Assembly (NCBI GenBank): GCA_001941075.1 | Contig: MSHH01000064.1 | Location: 1 to 64,000, forward strand | Source: Oscillospiraceae bacterium Zagget6 | GTDB taxonomy: Bacteria > Bacillota > Clostridia > Oscillospirales > Oscillospiraceae | Direction: 5' to 3' | DNA length: 64,000 nucleotides | Notes under the pieces: model-generated | What the model was told of the DNA's origin: nothing | Databases searched by the model: none | What the model saw: only the letters and a program-made list of their open reading frames with translations | Shown here: positions 49,337-57,638 of the stretch, in pieces | Position numbering within the stretch: the stretch's first letter is position 1 | Layout: the number at the start of each line of letters is the position of its first letter | Made by a program: the position numbers and the translations under genes

Positions 49337-49924
49337 TTAAGTAGACCCGCACATTGTCCCGAAAGCGGCCTTCGGCAACATATAATGGTAGAGGGCCTGA
49401 TAGTCCGTTGCAATCTGCCCCGCCGAGGGCGCAGCACCCAGGGTCAGAAGCACATACTCCACGCCAAAGAGCCACACCGTTGCGGAGGACAGCGCCGCCC
49501 CATTCCGCCGATAAAAGGCCACCCGCCGCTCTCTGATGCTCAGGTCGGCGGGATTTGCCGCGCCCTGTGGATTCTCCGATTCGATGAGGAGATAACAGCC
49601 CTCCGGCAGTGTCTGACGCAGATGCCGCAAAATCGCCCCGCCGCAGCCGGTCCCCCGGAACCGGGGCAACACCGCGAAATAATCCAGCAGCAGGGCTGGA
49701 TTGTCGGGAGCCTGTGCCAACACATAGTAGCCCGTCAGCGTTTCGCCCCGGTACGCGCCCCAAAGGGTGTTGATACCCTGGCCCTCCAGGTCCGCCAGCA
49801 GCTCCTGGGGTTTCAGCTCCGAAGGGGGAAAGTCCCGCTCCATCTGCTCGTAATAGAGGGCTGTCCACTCAGACCGGGCCAGGCGGCGGAAACGCCAGCT
49901 CGCCAGTTTCGCTCCTTCGCTCAT
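49337..49924 (-). CDS. GNAT-family N-acetyltransferase
   Basis: A 195-residue protein. The acetyl-CoA binding motif A is VLPRFRGTGCGGAILRHL (residues 86-103), preceded by LLDYFAVLP; motif B is in VAFYRRNGAAL. No hint of substrate. It overlaps the next gene upstream by four bases, so these two small genes are translated together. Confidence 0.82.
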   Translation of the reverse strand: MSEGAKLASWRFRRLARSEWTALYYEQMERDFPPSELKPQELLADLEGQGINTLWGAYRGETLTGYYVLAQAPDNPALLLDYFAVLPRFRGTGCGGAILRHLRQTLPEGCYLLIESENPQGAANPADLSIRERRVAFYRRNGAALSSATVWLFGVEYVLLTLGAAPSAGQIATDYQALYHYMLPKAAFGTMCGST

Positions 49925-50220
49925 CGCGCTGTGGCTTCCACAGAGGCGATTTTCAGCCCCACGCCGTTCTGCCGGGCCAGATCCTCCGTCTTGTCGATGA
50001 GCTTTCGGCTGTTGCCGTTGATAAGGTCCGCCGCCAGCCGATCCTTTTGCTCCTGGGAGAGGGTGGAGAGCACCCGCTTCGCCATGCCGGTGGACATGCC
50101 GTTGGAGAGCAGCATCCCCACTGGGTTCCCGCTCTGGCGCAGCTGCTCCCCCATTTGAGGCAGCAGGTTCAGCAACGTCTCATAATCTACTTCGCTGATT
50201 TCCAACTCCAGTTTTATCAT
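49921..50220 (-). CDS. Hypothetical protein, 99 residues
   Basis: MIKLELEISEVDYETLLNLL ... SQEQKDRLAADLINGNSRKL. A helical, soluble protein with no motif that I recognise. It overlaps the GNAT gene by four bases and follows the deacylase gene after 22 bases. Codon use looks like its neighbours, so it is probably real. Function unknown. Confidence 0.7.
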   Translation of the reverse strand: MIKLELEISEVDYETLLNLLPQMGEQLRQSGNPVGMLLSNGMSTGMAKRVLSTLSQEQKDRLAADLINGNSRKLIDKTEDLARQNGVGLKIASVEATAR

Positions 50221-50242
50221 AACAAGAAATCCTTTCCAATGC

Positions 50243-50776
50243 TCACAGGCTGACCTGGATCATCGCATGGTGGACGGCGGGCAAAAACTTTTCCACAATG
50301 TCCGCCGTTTTCAGCTTCAGGCTGGAGGTGTTGATGCAGGGGTGACAGCCGAAGTATTCCTGCTCCAGCACCGCCCGGTCCACTACCAACTGCACCTGGT
50401 TCTCTCGGTCGTATTGCAGTCCCATCACCGAGACGCTGCCCGGCGTCACATTCAGCAGCCGCTCCATGTCCTCCGGTGTGCCGAAGGACAGCCGGGCCAC
50501 CCCCAGCTGGTGGGACAAATCCTTGGTCTTAAAGGGCTTGTCGCCGGGCATCAGCATCAGGTAAAATTTTGTCTTTTGCCGGTTGCAGAGAAACAGATTC
50601 TTGCAGATCAGTACCCCCAGCACCGCGTCAATGACGTTGCACACCTCCATGGTGTCCGCCGGGGCGTGGTCGGTGCGCTGGTAGGCAATGCCCAGCCGGT
50701 CCAGCAGGTCGTAGGTCTCCCGTTCCTTGTCCAGCCGCCCTGTGCAGTCAGCGGGCCGCCCGTTGTAAAGCTCCAT
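50243..50776 (-). CDS. ProX/PrdX-type aminoacyl-tRNA deacylase (YbaK domain)
   Basis: A 177-residue protein of the YbaK/ProRS-associated domain family, which hydrolyses mischarged Ala- or Cys-tRNA(Pro). It has the family start ETYDLLDRLGIAYQRTDHAP, the conserved Lys in ICKNLFLCNRQKTKFYLMLM, ARLSFGTPEDMERLLNVTPG and GCHPCINTSSLKLKT. Length and order suit PrdX/ProXp-ala. Confidence 0.9.
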   Translation of the reverse strand: MELYNGRPADCTGRLDKERETYDLLDRLGIAYQRTDHAPADTMEVCNVIDAVLGVLICKNLFLCNRQKTKFYLMLMPGDKPFKTKDLSHQLGVARLSFGTPEDMERLLNVTPGSVSVMGLQYDRENQVQLVVDRAVLEQEYFGCHPCINTSSLKLKTADIVEKFLPAVHHAMIQVSL

Positions 50777-50943
50777 CGTATGTCCACCTCTTAAATAAGC
50801 TCATTTACGTCGTTTCTTCGTACTTATGCGGCCTGCACCGCAGAAAACGCCGCTGTACAGTCCTCAACAGACACTATTATAGGCACTTCCCCCGCCGTTG
50901 GCAAGTCCGCCATTGTAAATTTCGTCTCGTAAGGGAATCCCAC

Positions 50944-50972
50944 TTGACGGCGGCGAACGGTTTGGCTATAAT
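50944..50972 (+). promoter_or_regulatory. Promoter of the DivIVA-like gene
   Basis: TTGACG (50944-50949), 17-base spacer, TATAAT (50967-50972). Confidence 0.8.
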
Positions 50973-51033
50973 GAAACCTGCTTTTGAAATCGTGCCGCGA
51001 GGGGCACAGAGAAACCCGGTGGAGGGAAGCAGG

Positions 51034-51612
51034 ATGAACGACATTCAAATCAGAAAGGTCGCCTTTGGAGGCTATCACCGGGAGGACGTGGAAAAGGTCC
51101 TCAGCCAGTGGCAAAGCACCGCCGCACAGCAGAAGGAGGCCCTTCGGACGGCCCAGGCGGAGCGGGACGCTTTGGTGACAGAGCGGGAGGCCCTGGGTCA
51201 GACGTGCGCCGACCTCCGGGCAGAGCTGGAGGAGAAAAATCGGGAAAACGCCGCGCTCCAGAATGAGAAGGCGGCGCTCCAAACGTCGCTGGACGGAAAG
51301 GCCCAGGAGAACAGCCATCTGACCCGTATGCTGCGGGAGGTGCAGCAGTCCTGCGACGCGCTGGCGAACGAGCTGAACACCCAGGAGGCGGCGTTGGACG
51401 AGCAGCGCCACCTGTTCGACGAACTGCTCCAGGAATATGGCAAGCTGGAGAGCAAGCTGGAACGCTGCAACCAGGTGGGACGGCTGGCAAAAGAGGGCGG
51501 CAGCAAGGCGGCGCAGGCGCTGACCGGCGTGGCCGCTCAGCTCCAGGAAATTCGTTCCCAGGTGCAGGAGGTAGACGCGGCGCTGGACCGGGACGGGCTT
51601 GTCAGCCAGTGA
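51034..51612 (+). CDS. DivIVA-like coiled-coil protein
   Basis: A 192-residue protein. The start at 51034 (MNDIQIRKVAFGGYHREDVE) follows GGAGGGA. The opening KVAFGGYHREDVEKVL matches the DivIVA N-terminal membrane-binding segment (GY-x-x-x-EV). From about residue 30 to 160 it is a continuous heptad-rich coiled coil (QAERDALVTEREALGQTCAD and on). DivIVA/GpsB-type proteins mark curved membranes and steer wall synthesis; the mreB gene 280 bases downstream fits that theme. Not one of the standard DivIVA orthologues. Confidence 0.75.
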   Translation: MNDIQIRKVAFGGYHREDVEKVLSQWQSTAAQQKEALRTAQAERDALVTEREALGQTCADLRAELEEKNRENAALQNEKAALQTSLDGKAQENSHLTRMLREVQQSCDALANELNTQEAALDEQRHLFDELLQEYGKLESKLERCNQVGRLAKEGGSKAAQALTGVAAQLQEIRSQVQEVDAALDRDGLVSQ

Positions 51613-51744
51613 GACGGCCCGCGTGTTCCCCGACAAAGGGGAGGCGGTTCCGATGGAATCCCACAAAACGGAATGTATGGTGAGAACGTGCAAAATTTCC
51701 CGCCACCTGTGGCGAAATTTCTCAAAAAAGTTTGTCAAACCCCG

Positions 51745-51773
51745 TTGAAAATCCAGAGGCAAGCCGCTATAAT
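51745..51773 (+). promoter_or_regulatory. Promoter of mreB
   Basis: TTGAAA (51745-51750), 17-base spacer, TATAAT (51768-51773). It leaves a 5' leader of about 115 bases. Confidence 0.8.
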
Positions 51774-51895
51774 AGGAGCAGATGGTCATGGGGGCAGTCT
51801 GCGCCCCTTTTGTGATACGTCAAAAAGGTTAAATAAGCGGCCTTTTGGAAAGACTAACGTAACTCGAAACTCAAAACTGTTCAGGAGTGTGGATA

Positions 51896-52924
51896 ATGAG
51901 CGTTGCAAAGGACATCGGTATCGATCTGGGTACTGCTTCCATTCTGGTCTACGTCAAGGGGAAGGGCGTCGTCCTCCAGGAGCCTTCCGTCGTAGCCATC
52001 GACAAAAACACTGGCAAGCTGCTGAAGGTCGGCAGCGAGGCCCAGAACATGCTGGGCCGCACCCCCGGCAACATTGTTGCCATGCGTCCCCTGCGGGAGG
52101 GCGTCATCTCTGACTACGATATGACCGAGCGTATGCTGCGGGAGTTCATCCGCAAGGTGGCTCCGGTCCACTTCTTCAAGCCCCGTGTGGTCATTTGCGT
52201 TCCCTCCGGTATCACCGAGGTGGAGGAGCGCGCCGTCATCGACGCGGGCATCCAGGCCGGCGCCCGGAAGGTCTACCTCATCGAGGAGCCGGTGGCCGCC
52301 GCCATCGGCGCGGGCATCGACATCGCCAAGCCCGACGGCCACATGATCGTGGACATCGGCGGCGGCACCACCGACGTGGCGGTTATCTCCCTGTCCGGCG
52401 TGGTGGAGTCCGCCTCCATCAAAGTCGCTGGCGACGAGTTCAACGACGCCGTGGTCAAATACATCCGCCGCAAGCACAACGTCCTCATCGGCGAGCGTAC
52501 GGCGGAAGAGCTGAAAATTTCCATCGGCTGCGTGTTCCCCCGGGAAGAGGAGCAGTCCGTGGAGATCAAGGGCCGCGACCTGATGACCGGTCTGCCCTGC
52601 ACTTTCTCCGTCACCTCCTCCGAGATGATCGAAGCCTTCGAGGAACCCACCCAGCGCATCCTGGAGTCCATCCACAGCGTTCTGGAGCGCACCCCGCCTG
52701 AGCTGGTGGCCGACATCTCCACCAACGGCATCGTTATGACCGGCGGCGGCTCCCTGGTCTGGGGCTTCGACAAGCTCATCGAGTCCCACACCGGCATTGA
52801 GACCCGCGTGGCAGACGACGCCATCTCCTGCGTGGCCTTCGGCACCGGCAAGAGCCTGGACGACCTGGCTTCCATGCAGGACGGCACCATGAACCTGTCC
52901 CGCCGGAAGCAGATGAACAGCTGA
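51896..52924 (+). CDS. mreB: Rod shape-determining actin homologue MreB/Mbl
   Basis: A 342-residue actin-fold ATPase forming membrane-bound filaments that guide RodA/PBP2 wall synthesis. The start at 51896 (MSVAKDIGIDLGTASILVYV) follows AGGAGTG; an ATG three codons earlier is too close to the site. Phosphate loops IGIDLGTAS and VDIGGGTTDVAVIS, the adenosine motif GIVMTGGGSLVWG, and EEPVAAAIGAGI are all present. It is monocistronic, not in the usual mreBCD cluster, so it may be one of several copies (Mbl/MreBH type). Confidence 0.95.
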   Translation: MSVAKDIGIDLGTASILVYVKGKGVVLQEPSVVAIDKNTGKLLKVGSEAQNMLGRTPGNIVAMRPLREGVISDYDMTERMLREFIRKVAPVHFFKPRVVICVPSGITEVEERAVIDAGIQAGARKVYLIEEPVAAAIGAGIDIAKPDGHMIVDIGGGTTDVAVISLSGVVESASIKVAGDEFNDAVVKYIRRKHNVLIGERTAEELKISIGCVFPREEEQSVEIKGRDLMTGLPCTFSVTSSEMIEAFEEPTQRILESIHSVLERTPPELVADISTNGIVMTGGGSLVWGFDKLIESHTGIETRVADDAISCVAFGTGKSLDDLASMQDGTMNLSRRKQMNS

Positions 52925-52941
52925 TTTTCACAAAAAAGTTT

Positions 52942-52971
52942 CTCCCCCGCCTGGTTGGGCGGGGGAGTTTT
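52942..52971 (+). terminator. mreB terminator
   Basis: CTCCCCCGCC (52942-52951) pairs with GGCGGGGGAG (52958-52967), followed by TTT. It ends one base before the stop of the convergent island gene and forms the left border of the AT-rich island. Confidence 0.88.
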
Positions 52972-52972
52972 A

Positions 52973-53536
52973 CTATGGAGCTAAAAGGTGCCTATTCGTT
53001 GTTATAATATTGCAACTCTGAACATCTGAAAAATCAGCATCATTGGTAACTATAAAAGCGCCAACTTTATTCATTTCATATCCGTAGTAGCGATCATTAA
53101 AATCGAATGTTTGCGGATTATTGAACAAGAATGGTATGTCACCAGAAAAAGAGGAAAAACCACTATCCACAAAATCAAAAACCGGCTTGATTTGACGTAT
53201 GATAATGTACTTGAGTTCGTTTAGAATGTCAGAATACTCTGCACTTAGTTTAAATGTTTGCTTGAAATAGGACTTGGTGTGCGACCAGCCATTCAAGGAG
53301 GCAAGTCTATGAAACTCCCTTTGAATGTAAGTGTTTACAAATTCTGATAGCAAGACATCATTCATGAGTAATTTCGCGTGCGACCTAACAATTCTGGTCA
53401 TTAGAGTCGAGTACGGACCTATTAATGAAGCATCGTAGGAACCATTTGTATAGTGCATATACATTAAGATGTTGCAATCTAAAAAATAAATTTCTCCCTC
53501 CTTCGGCATATGTGTATTCGCATCTAAAATCGCCAT
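52973..53536 (-). CDS. PIN-like domain protein of the AT-rich island
   Basis: A 187-residue protein; start at 53536 (MAILDANTHMPKEGEIYFLD) after GGAGCAGG. It has the acidic residues expected of a PIN ribonuclease: Asp20 in IYFLDCNILMYMHY, Glu65 in NDVLLSEFVN, Asp148 in FNDRYYG and Asp166/168 in FIVTNDADFSD. PIN proteins cleave RNA and are frequent toxins or effectors. It is the last gene of a three-gene unit with an ATPase and a STAS-like protein. The region is visibly AT-rich compared with both sides. Nuclease activity is inferred. Confidence 0.75.
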   Translation of the reverse strand: MAILDANTHMPKEGEIYFLDCNILMYMHYTNGSYDASLIGPYSTLMTRIVRSHAKLLMNDVLLSEFVNTYIQREFHRLASLNGWSHTKSYFKQTFKLSAEYSDILNELKYIIIRQIKPVFDFVDSGFSSFSGDIPFLFNNPQTFDFNDRYYGYEMNKVGAFIVTNDADFSDVQSCNIITTNRHLLAP

Positions 53537-53552
53537 AAATAACCTGCTCCAA

Positions 53553-53882
53553 TCATAAAAACTCGTCCAATGCATCCGACACACTTTCAGGATTTGCGTA
53601 GAAATCTTTAGCGCGTGAAATAACTCTTTGCAAAATGAACATATCTTCTTGACACAGATTGATGATTTTAAGATTTCCGTTCAAAAACTGGCTATCATAA
53701 TCTTTGTACAACGCGCCTATAGCGTTATTGAGGAACGTTGAAAGGATGGTTTGCATCCCACTGAAATCAACTTCAACCTTCTCGTTTTCAGAAAAACCTT
53801 CCACTATTTTAGCGTGGATTCTATCTCCCTGCTGCATATCGGTTGCTCGATCACCAATTTCCTGTAGCACACTAATAATCAT
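53553..53882 (-). CDS. STAS-like DUF4325 protein
   Basis: A 109-residue protein. The segment VEVDFSGMQTILSTFLNNAI (about 37-56) is the hallmark of the STAS-like DUF4325 family, related to anti-sigma-factor antagonists. STAS domains bind partner kinases or ATPases and are often controlled by phosphorylation. It lies between the ATPase gene (18 bases) and the PIN gene (16 bases). With the GHKL ATPase it resembles a partner-switching pair (SpoIIAA/SpoIIAB-like); that analogy is inference. Confidence 0.8.
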   Translation of the reverse strand: MIISVLQEIGDRATDMQQGDRIHAKIVEGFSENEKVEVDFSGMQTILSTFLNNAIGALYKDYDSQFLNGNLKIINLCQEDMFILQRVISRAKDFYANPESVSDALDEFL

Positions 53883-53900
53883 ATTTCCCTCCTAGTTTTC

Positions 53901-54785
53901 TTAAAATAACAGTTCAGAATTTGATGGTACATCATGTATATATAGATTAGTATCGTTTTGATCTATTTCTATATTCACGATTGTCCCAGGGAAAACTTGC
54001 TCAAATTCTCTTTTTCCTTCTGCTCCATTATTGATTTCCCAAAATTCCCTGCCGGAAATTATTTGAAATTTTCCTTTGTTGTAACTAATGAAATCTTTCA
54101 TTAACGATAGACCAATTCCCCCAGTTGTTCCTCTTTTAGTAGAATGATTGGGCTGGACTGCCCATGAAATGCTGTTGTCTGGAAGGACAGCATCCATTTC
54201 CGTTAAATAAGGTATCACGTTTTCTTGGAAAGTTCTTCCTAAATTTACAATAGTAAAATCCATTTTATGATAGTAAGGATAATACTGTCCACAAGTGTAT
54301 ACATATGCGCAATTTCCGTGAATCTGCGCATTTCCAAATAACTCTTGTATATACGAGCTAATTGCTTTTTTTACAGCTAAATCCATACTGGGAAAGTATC
54401 CAATTAACTCATCATCCATGTAGTGGCTAAAGTTGTATGTATCATTAGCTTTAAACACTTTAAAAGGAATTACTGTTTCAGAATCATGAGGACAATATTC
54501 TAAATTGAAACAATGCTTACCAAATCCATTCCGAACAAACAATTTCGTCAATGTACAATCATGTTGATTGCGATATATGCTTGTAACGCCTTTTTGTCGT
54601 CCTAATTCTACAATAGCATAAAGTGCAGGTAATAAATTCGCGTCAAACCATGTATTCTCTTTGAAATTGAGCACTACAGATGTATCTTGTGTACAAATAT
54701 TATATATACTTGCAAGATTTAATAAATCTCTATAACCTGTATAGTTGCTCTTTATCGATTTTGGAATGATTATCTGTATTGTCAT
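53901..54785 (-). CDS. GHKL-type ATPase of the AT-rich island
   Basis: A 294-residue protein. The N-terminal 115 residues contain a strand/helix pattern like a STAS domain (QDTSVVLNFKENTWFDANLL). The second half is a Bergerat-fold ATPase: N box SYIQELFGNAQIHG (144-157), G1 box DFTIVNLGRTF (176-186) and G2 box GTTGGIGLSLMKD (219-231). It lacks the dimerisation/phospho-acceptor His helix of a sensor kinase. It may act as an anti-sigma-like kinase or a conformational switch for the STAS and PIN partners. First gene of the unit, with its own promoter. Confidence 0.8.
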   Translation of the reverse strand: MTIQIIIPKSIKSNYTGYRDLLNLASIYNICTQDTSVVLNFKENTWFDANLLPALYAIVELGRQKGVTSIYRNQHDCTLTKLFVRNGFGKHCFNLEYCPHDSETVIPFKVFKANDTYNFSHYMDDELIGYFPSMDLAVKKAISSYIQELFGNAQIHGNCAYVYTCGQYYPYYHKMDFTIVNLGRTFQENVIPYLTEMDAVLPDNSISWAVQPNHSTKRGTTGGIGLSLMKDFISYNKGKFQIISGREFWEINNGAEGKREFEQVFPGTIVNIEIDQNDTNLYIHDVPSNSELLF

Positions 54786-54912
54786 TTCTTCTCTTTCTTC
54801 GCCAATTCAGTTAGCCTTCTTTTGATAGCTGCAAAAATAATCAGCAGAAACTACAAGAGTACTATGAAACCGAGTTACTACACTTATATTGGCACCTACT
54901 ATATACTATGCT

Positions 54913-54941
54913 ATTATACCCTAATAATGAAATAATGGCAA
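54913..54941 (-). promoter_or_regulatory. Promoter of the ATPase-STAS-PIN unit
   Basis: On the minus strand TTGCCA, 17-base spacer, TATAAT. The leader is about 120 bases and AT-rich; no further gene is seen between 54942 and 55029. Confidence 0.75.
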
Positions 54942-55029
54942 GGCTAATTTGCCATTTTAATTTATAGAATCAGTTTTTTAGCATCAAGTTCACCCTATTC
55001 CCAATTTGAACAAAAACGATGCTTTACTA

Positions 55030-55665
55030 TTATTTCTGCCGAATCGGGTGCTGAATCACCGTTTTCTGCTTCTCTGGGGCGGTTTTGCGGGGATCGCTGA
55101 GATAAATCTCGTGGTGGAGCCTCTGGTCGTTAATGTCCAGCGCGTACCCCTGAGCGGTCATAAATTCGTGCATCCGCCGAACGGTGGCCGGTTCCTCATC
55201 GTAGGGACCGATGTGCATACACTGGACGCACAGCCCCTCGTCAACGGTCAGGAACTCCACCGGGGAGAAGTCGGTCTTTTTCTTCCGGGTGGCCTCGGCC
55301 ACGGCCCAGTCGAAGTCCGCCTTGGTAACGAAATCCGGCAGACGAATAACGGAAATGAACCGAAAGTCCTCTTTTCGGCTGTAGTCAATGTCTGCGTCCT
55401 GGCCCGGCTGCTGCCAGAAGCCCTCCAGCGGCGGCACCACGTAGTCGAAATAGCCCTCGATGGTGTGACTGCCCTTTTTACTCATTTTAATGGTATAGGC
55501 CACCCCATAGAGCAGACCAATGGAGGCTTTGTAAGCGCCGTCCATGGCGTTGGGGTCGCCGACGCCGAGGACGGCCAGGTAATTCATGGGTGGAACGGTG
55601 ACGATACCCGGCGTTTTCTTGGGCAGATAGAACTCTTTGTACTCTTTTTTGTAATCAAAGGCTAT
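55030..55665 (-). CDS. GyrI-like domain protein, apparent AUA start
   Basis: A single-domain protein of the GyrI/AraC-effector-binding (SOUL-like) type, recognisable by PVEFLTVDEGLCVQCMHIGP-YDEEPATVRRMHEF and the DINDQRLHHEIYLSDPRK end. The first ATG (55587) falls inside the domain. The frame is open and family-like 26 codons further up: after AGAGGAGCGCCCGCT comes ATA GCC TTT GAT TAC AAA, i.e. (M)AFDYKKEYKEFYLPKKTPGI, the expected N-terminus. No ATG, GTG or TTG lies between this and the upstream in-frame TGA (which is the gpsA stop). Either AUA is the start or the start codon has mutated. Confidence 0.75.
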   Translation of the reverse strand: MAFDYKKEYKEFYLPKKTPGIVTVPPMNYLAVLGVGDPNAMDGAYKASIGLLYGVAYTIKMSKKGSHTIEGYFDYVVPPLEGFWQQPGQDADIDYSRKEDFRFISVIRLPDFVTKADFDWAVAEATRKKKTDFSPVEFLTVDEGLCVQCMHIGPYDEEPATVRRMHEFMTAQGYALDINDQRLHHEIYLSDPRKTAPEKQKTVIQHPIRQK

Positions 55666-55683
55666 AGCGGGCGCTCCTCTCTG

Positions 55684-56685
55684 TCAGATCCAGGCGTCCT
55701 CCACTTCATGGTTCTTCCGGCGGGTCATCAGGGAGTTGAACACCTCCGGCACGGTCTTGCCCTCGTAGAGCACCTCGTAGGCCGCTTGGGTGATGGGCAG
55801 CTCCACGCCGTACTTTTTCGCCAGCTGCATCCCCGTCTCGGCGGCGTAGTAGCCCTCCACCACCGCGCCAATGCGCTTCACCGCCTCCTGGGGTTCCACC
55901 CCCTGGCCGATGAGGATACCCGCCCGGTGGTTCCGGGAGTGAACGCTGGTGCAGGTGACGATCAGGTCGCCCACGCCGGTCAGTCCGGCAAAGGTCCGCT
56001 GGTGGCCGCCCATGGCGCTGCCCAGCCGGGCGATCTCCGTCAGGCCGCGGGTCATCAGCATGGCGCGGGTGTTATCCCCGTAGCCCATGCCGTCCACCAC
56101 GCCGGCGCACAGGGCGATGACGTTTTTCAGCGCCGCGCCGATCTCACAGCCCACCACGTCGGAGGAGGTGTACACCCGGAAACGGGGGGACATGAAGATG
56201 TCCTGCACCCGCTCCGCTGCCTCCTTGTTCTCAGAGGCGGCGACAATGGCGGTGGGGATGCCACGCCCCACCTCTTCGGCGTGGGTGGGACCGCACAGCA
56301 CCACCACTGGGCAGCTCGCGTCCACCTCGGACTCGATGACCTGGCTCAGCCGCAGGGTGGTGCCTTTCTCGAAGCCCTTGCCCACGCTGACCACGATGGT
56401 GCCGGGCCGAATCAGCTTTGCCAGCTGCGCGGCGGTGCTGCGCACCGCGAAGGAGGGGGTGGCCAGAATGACCACTTCGCTGTCCGTCACACAGGACATA
56501 TCCGCAGTCAGCTCCAGCTCCGCCGGGAGAGGGACCCCCTTGAGCATGGGGTTTTCGTGGTTGGCCTGGAGTACGTCGCTCTCCTCCTGGCAGTAGGACC
56601 AGAGTACGACCTGGTTGCCGTTTTCCAGCAGCAGCAGGGCCAGAGCGGTGCCCCAGCCGCCGGAGCCTAAGACGGTGATTTTCAT
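55684..56685 (-). CDS. gpsA: Glycerol-3-phosphate dehydrogenase GpsA
   Basis: A 333-residue NAD(P)-dependent enzyme making sn-glycerol-3-phosphate from dihydroxyacetone phosphate. Dinucleotide motif VLGSGGWGTALALLL at the N-terminus, VSVGKGFEKGT, LCGPTHAEEVGRG, catalytic Lys in ALKNVIALCAGVVDGMGYGDN and TCTSVHSRNHRAG. It lies upstream of the GyrI-like gene and downstream of plsY, which uses the product for phospholipid synthesis. Confidence 0.96.
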   Translation of the reverse strand: MKITVLGSGGWGTALALLLLENGNQVVLWSYCQEESDVLQANHENPMLKGVPLPAELELTADMSCVTDSEVVILATPSFAVRSTAAQLAKLIRPGTIVVSVGKGFEKGTTLRLSQVIESEVDASCPVVVLCGPTHAEEVGRGIPTAIVAASENKEAAERVQDIFMSPRFRVYTSSDVVGCEIGAALKNVIALCAGVVDGMGYGDNTRAMLMTRGLTEIARLGSAMGGHQRTFAGLTGVGDLIVTCTSVHSRNHRAGILIGQGVEPQEAVKRIGAVVEGYYAAETGMQLAKKYGVELPITQAAYEVLYEGKTVPEVFNSLMTRRKNHEVEDAWI

Positions 56686-56708
56686 ATGGTTCCTCCATTC
56701 CGCATTGG

Positions 56709-57002
56709 CAGCTATTAGCTGTTAGCTGCTAGCTATTAGTCAGGATAGTGCTTGCTGTTTCGTCAGGAGTTTTATCCGGCAGTTTCTTGAACCAGCATTC
56801 AGCGACTGGCACCCCTCTTGCCTCCGCCGTCAAGCGGCACTTTCGCTTCGCTCCCTGCCCTGAAAGGGGAGGAGGGCCGCCGCCTTTGGGCGGTGGCGGA
56901 GGGGTTTCCCGCCAGAATCACTGATAAGAATGATTCAAAGGAACAACTGTAAAAGTTAGCAGCTTCTGGCTAACAGCCAAGAGCTAAAAGCTAACAGCTA
57001 AA
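56709..57002. repeat. MITE-like non-coding composite element
   Basis: Left arm GCAGCTATTAGCTGTTAGCT (56709-56740) and inverted right arm (56955-57002, ending AAAGCTAACAGCTAAA). The interior starts TTAGTCAGGATAGTGCTTGC and TTTCGTCAG as at 23115, and holds CCTCCGCCGTCAAGCGG (type C, 56825-56859) inserted between the halves of the CCTCCCC/TGAAAGGGGAGG motif. It fills the plsY-gpsA gap and touches the plsY stop. Confidence 0.7.
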
Positions 57003-57638
57003 CTACTCTTTTTTAAACTCGAACTTATTTTCGTTCCCCTGGGCGATGCGTTTGGCATTGTCCCGGTGCCGCACGACGATGAGTACTCCCGCGACACAAG
57101 CCAGCCCCACCACCGGCAGGTTCCCATAGATGAACCAGCAGCAGATGGGGAACAAAATCGCCGCAACCATGGACCCCAGGGACACCCAGCGGGTGATGGC
57201 GACCAGCACCACAAAGGCCCCCAGGCAGATCAGCGCGATGCGCCAGTCCATGCACAGGATGACCCCCGCACCGCAGAGAACGCCCTTGCCGCCCCGGAAG
57301 CCAAACATACAGGGGAAGGAGTGGCCCAGGATGCAGAAGATGCCCCCCAGCAGCTTGCCGATGACCGGCCAGCCCAGGAAAGTCCCCAGCAGCGCCCCGC
57401 CCAGCAGGACGGAAATCACCGCCTTGGCAAGGTCGCCCAAAATCACAAAGACGACCTTCCCTTTGCCAAAGACGCGGTAGAAGTTGGTCAGACCTGCGTT
57501 GCCGCTGCCGTGGTTGCGCACGTCGTCGTGGAGGATATATTTAGAGATAATCAGCGCCGAGTTGCAGCAGCCCAGCAGATAGGAAACCACTGCGACAATG
57601 GCAATCAGACCAACGGTCATGGGCAACGCTTCGTTCAT
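57003..57638 (-). CDS. plsY: Acyl-phosphate:glycerol-3-phosphate acyltransferase PlsY
   Basis: A 211-residue membrane protein with about five TM segments making lysophosphatidic acid. Conserved blocks: GSGNAGLTNFYRVFGKG, GHSFPCMFGFRGGKGV (the catalytic Ser/Arg/Gly loops) and RHRDNAKRIAQGNENKF near the C-terminus. The start shares one base with the der stop. Confidence 0.95.
   Translation of the reverse strand: MNEALPMTVGLIAIVAVVSYLLGCCNSALIISKYILHDDVRNHGSGNAGLTNFYRVFGKGKVVFVILGDLAKAVISVLLGGALLGTFLGWPVIGKLLGGIFCILGHSFPCMFGFRGGKGVLCGAGVILCMDWRIALICLGAFVVLVAITRWVSLGSMVAAILFPICCWFIYGNLPVVGLACVAGVLIVVRHRDNAKRIAQGNENKFEFKKE

Noticed and set aside
53901..54785. Sensor histidine kinase of a two-component system
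   Set aside because: There is no phospho-acceptor His helix, no membrane segment and no response regulator nearby; only the GHKL boxes are present.
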